A stretch of 64,000 nucleotides of DNA from Tulasnella sp. 424 (taxonomy: Eukaryota > Basidiomycota > Agaricomycetes > Cantharellales > Tulasnellaceae): positions 62,001-126,000 of the forward strand of contig WSUB01000009.1 of NCBI GenBank assembly GCA_019633425.1. The letters are read 5' to 3'. Under the pieces are notes generated by a model. That model saw only the letters and a list, made by a program, of their open reading frames with translations, was not told the DNA's origin and made no database searches. This document shows, piece by piece, positions 62,169-64,000 of the stretch. The translations under genes and the position numbers were made by a program. The stretch's first letter is position 1; every line of letters begins with the position of its first letter.

Positions 62169-62534
62169 ATGTCAGGATACAACGTCCTCATTGTGCTGGT
62201 AGCTGCCATCTTGCTCGCTGCATTTTCGTGGACGATCACGCCGAGGGGGAAGCACCAAACGTAACGCAGCACCCCACTACTATACTCTGTGTGACGGGCT
62301 GCTTCACGCTAAGACCGCATTATCTTTTCGCTAGGCTCATTCGCTCCAGTGTTATGATCTCAATCACTTGCTGCTACCTCATGTGGTCTATCACTTACAT
62401 GGCCCAATTACACCCGCTGATCGGTGAGCCACCGCAGTCCACAGCTTCGGAGAAGCCGTACCGCATAGTAACCTCTCGCCAATACGACAGCACCGAGACG
62501 AGGAGATGTGCGCTTCGAGGAGATACTAAATTAG
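62169..62534 (+). CDS. VMA9: V-type ATPase subunit e (V0)
   Basis: Three exons (62169-62260, 62335-62423, 62491-62534) give 74 residues: MSGYNVLIVLVAAILLAAFS, then PRGKHQT, ITCCYLMWSITYMAQLHPL, and the end IAPRRGDVRFEEILN. Two membrane helices and the CCYLMW...TYMAQLHPLIAPRR pattern identify the small V0 subunit e needed for assembly of the proton pump of vacuole and Golgi. The third exon was placed because only the acceptor at 62490 restores the conserved APRR. Easily missed by gene finders owing to its size. Confidence 0.88.
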
Positions 62535-62867
62535 AGGGGTGGACGGGGCACGTCGTTGTCGTATGTAAGTCTTTATGTTACCTTCGAGGAGTGTTTCCAT
62601 GCTCAAGTCGTCATTACAGACCGCTGTCCGCCTGTATTTAGTCCAGCTCTCAATGCCACCGAGCGCTCTATTTTATTATCTCGAGTCCTTATCCGCCTCG
62701 CATCGTCGTACTAAAACAACGAAGTAGCTAAAGGCCCCAGCAAGCGAGCCTCCTATTCGCCTACCACCGATCACTCGACCACCACGACGCTATGTCTATA
62801 TGAAAGGCCTGCCGAACGTTCATTTCCTCGATCAAACCTTCATCCAAGCGCCCCGGCAAATCAGCTC
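62535..62867. other. convergent intergenic region
   Basis: 3' UTRs of Vma9 and the HEN1-like gene; no gene seen. Confidence 0.4.
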
Positions 62868-64000
62868 TCATGTCCAAGTCGCTTCTTCAGTCACCCAACC
62901 CGAGGTATTCCAACTCTCCGTCAACCCCCAATCATCTGCAGGTGCAACACCCCAACCATCTGATACGGCCTCTCCTTCTTTTATTTCTTCTGGATTTGGG
63001 GATGTTGGAGGCGAACTGTGAACTTCAGCCTCACCATCCTCCCGAACCTCGTCGTCTCCCCATCCGTCGTCATTATCCCACCCTTTCCACCCGTCCCAAG
63101 TGCTCCTCCACCGATATTCAGCCTCTTCGTCTTCCTTTTCAGACTCTGGAGGCTCAGGGGTGGGTGGTTTCACGAACCCTTTCCACCTCACTCGCCAAGC
63201 CCACTTCTTTTCCCTCCAACTGGGGATAAAGTGCTGTCTCGCAAGGTCGTTGCTGTCGTCTTTACTTAACTCCCATTCATCGGAAGACGCAGCTTCTATT
63301 GCATTAAGGAGGACGTCCAAATCCCCACCGCATAAGATGGCGATGGAATCTTGGAGCCAGAGTTCGTCGACGTCCGCCGCGCCATTTCGAAGACCGAGTT
63401 CGCCAGCGGGTTCCAAGACCTGTTTAAGAGCGTTGATGAGTGCGGATTGTGTGGGTTTGGAGCCGATTGATGAGTGAGCTGGGTGGTGATGAGTCGCAAG
63501 CAGCTGGTGGGATGAGATGGGAGTGGTCCGTCGACGAGCAGCGAGCAAGGCATCTTCCCTCTTCCTCTCCAACGTCGCTCTCTCCTCCGGGTCGGAAGGT
63601 AACTCCTTCCTCTTGAACATCGCAGTCAAGCTAGCCTTTCCAACGAGTTTCGTCCTGCCCCAAGGATCTTCCTCTTCAGACACACCGATCCCTCCGACTT
63701 GCACGTCGTACCCCCACTCCCTCGCAGCCTGCTCGCACCATTCCGTCCATTCTTCGGTAGTCCATTCGCGTTTATGATCGTGGTGTCGGAACACTCGGTC
63801 CGTTTCGCCTGTTGGGTCCGGGTAGCCGGTTAAATTGTTCGCGACTCCAGGTGCGGTGAAGAGCTGGTTGAAGGTGTAGTTGGGCGTGGTTAAGAGGAGG
63901 AGCTTTGGTTTGTACACCCCCAGGGTTGTAGGTATGAAGTGAGGGAGAATGGAGTTGGGGAGGTGTTCGACGCTTAAAGGAAGCAGTTCAGCTGTATGCA
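62868..64000 (-). CDS. HEN1: HEN1-type small-RNA 2'-O-methyltransferase with GW/WG-rich tail (5' part off the window)
   Basis: An exon beginning near 63972 (after acceptor TTTAAG) reads VEHLP, then KPKLLLLTTPNYTFNQLF, and FRHHDHKREWTTEEWTEWCEQ, with GYDVQVGGIGV. The Glu/His of VEHL and the His of DHKREWT correspond to the Mg-binding residues of HEN1, which methylates the 3'-terminal ribose of siRNAs/piRNAs. The N-terminal SAM-binding part is beyond 64000. After the catalytic domain come about 220 further residues: a helical part (SALINALKQVLEPAGELG; SIAILCGGDLDVLLNAIEAAS) and an acidic tail containing DGWKGWDNDDGWGDD, DGWG, DDWG and SGW. It runs without an intron from about 63972 to the stop at 62868. 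Confidence 0.88.
   Translation of the reverse strand, partial: HTAELLPLSVEHLPNSILPHFIPTTLGVYKPKLLLLTTPNYTFNQLFTAPGVANNLTGYPDPTGETDRVFRHHDHKREWTTEEWTEWCEQAAREWGYDVQVGGIGVSEEEDPWGRTKLVGKASLTAMFKRKELPSDPEERATLERKREDALLAARRRTTPISSHQLLATHHHPAHSSIGSKPTQSALINALKQVLEPAGELGLRNGAADVDELWLQDSIAILCGGDLDVLLNAIEAASSDEWELSKDDSNDLARQHFIPSWREKKWAWRVRWKGFVKPPTPEPPESEKEDEEAEYRWRSTWDGWKGWDNDDGWGDDEVREDGEAEVHSSPPTSPNPEEIKEGEAVSDGWGVAPADDWGLTESWNTSGWVTEEATWT

Overview
This 64 kb window is nuclear DNA of a filamentous basidiomycete, most likely an Agaricomycete. Nearly every gene is cut by many short introns (about 50-65 nt, GT...AG, often with a CTAAC/CTAAT-like branch site). Genes are densely packed on both strands. 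The set includes Agaricomycete-style families: an F-box protein, a dynein heavy chain that lacks its tail at this locus, and a kinase fused to TPR repeats. No assignment below genus level is possible from sequence alone. All identifications come from reading translated motifs; no database search was run, and exon borders were placed by eye.

Layout. 1-6.0 kb: tail-less dynein heavy chain (minus; runs off the left edge at the AAA4 P-loop). 6.6-7.0: small mitochondrial LEA-like protein (minus). 7.4-9.6: F-box protein (plus). 9.9-10.9: complex I assembly factor CIA30 (plus), converging on DNA polymerase eta (10.9-13.8, minus), which shares a 110-bp divergent promoter with the SAGA deubiquitinase Ubp8 (13.9-16.2, plus). 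16.6-18.1: ketol-acid reductoisomerase Ilv5. 18.4-19.5: unknown basic protein. 20.2-21.6: severin/gelsolin. 22.1-23.4: bZIP factor. 23.7-26.2: secreted S28 prolyl peptidase. 26.4-28.4: Ydj1-type DnaJ. 28.9-30.8: NSUN5/Rcm1 rRNA methyltransferase. 31.2-32.9: branchpoint-binding protein, divergent from the TFIIH helicase Ssl2/XPB (33.1-36.3). 36.4-37.4: phosducin-like protein. 37.7-39.9: homoaconitase Lys4, divergent from a HIT hydrolase (40.2-40.9). 41.2-43.5: Slm1-like PH protein. 43.9-46.6: OPT transporter. 47.4-51.4: protein kinase fused to about 21 TPR units, with an 8-N assembly gap in the repeats. 51.4-56.0: gene-poor stretch. 56.0-57.2: single-span membrane protein with SH3. 58.2-59.1: NatB catalytic subunit. 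59.7-62.0: Rsm1/NIPA zinc-finger protein, divergent from V-ATPase subunit e (62.2-62.5). 62.9-64.0: HEN1 small-RNA methyltransferase, cut by the right edge.

Most genes are single-copy housekeeping functions (transport, splicing, transcription/repair, amino-acid synthesis, proteostasis) with no evident cluster logic. The most interesting observations are: (i) a HEN1 methyltransferase with a tryptophan-rich tail carrying about six GW/WG dipeptides, resembling an Argonaute hook; (ii) a DnaJ gene whose ATG appears split by an intron and whose HPD motif needs a 6-nt micro-exon; (iii) the tail-less dynein heavy chain; (iv) the kinase-TPR fusion with nearly identical repeat units.
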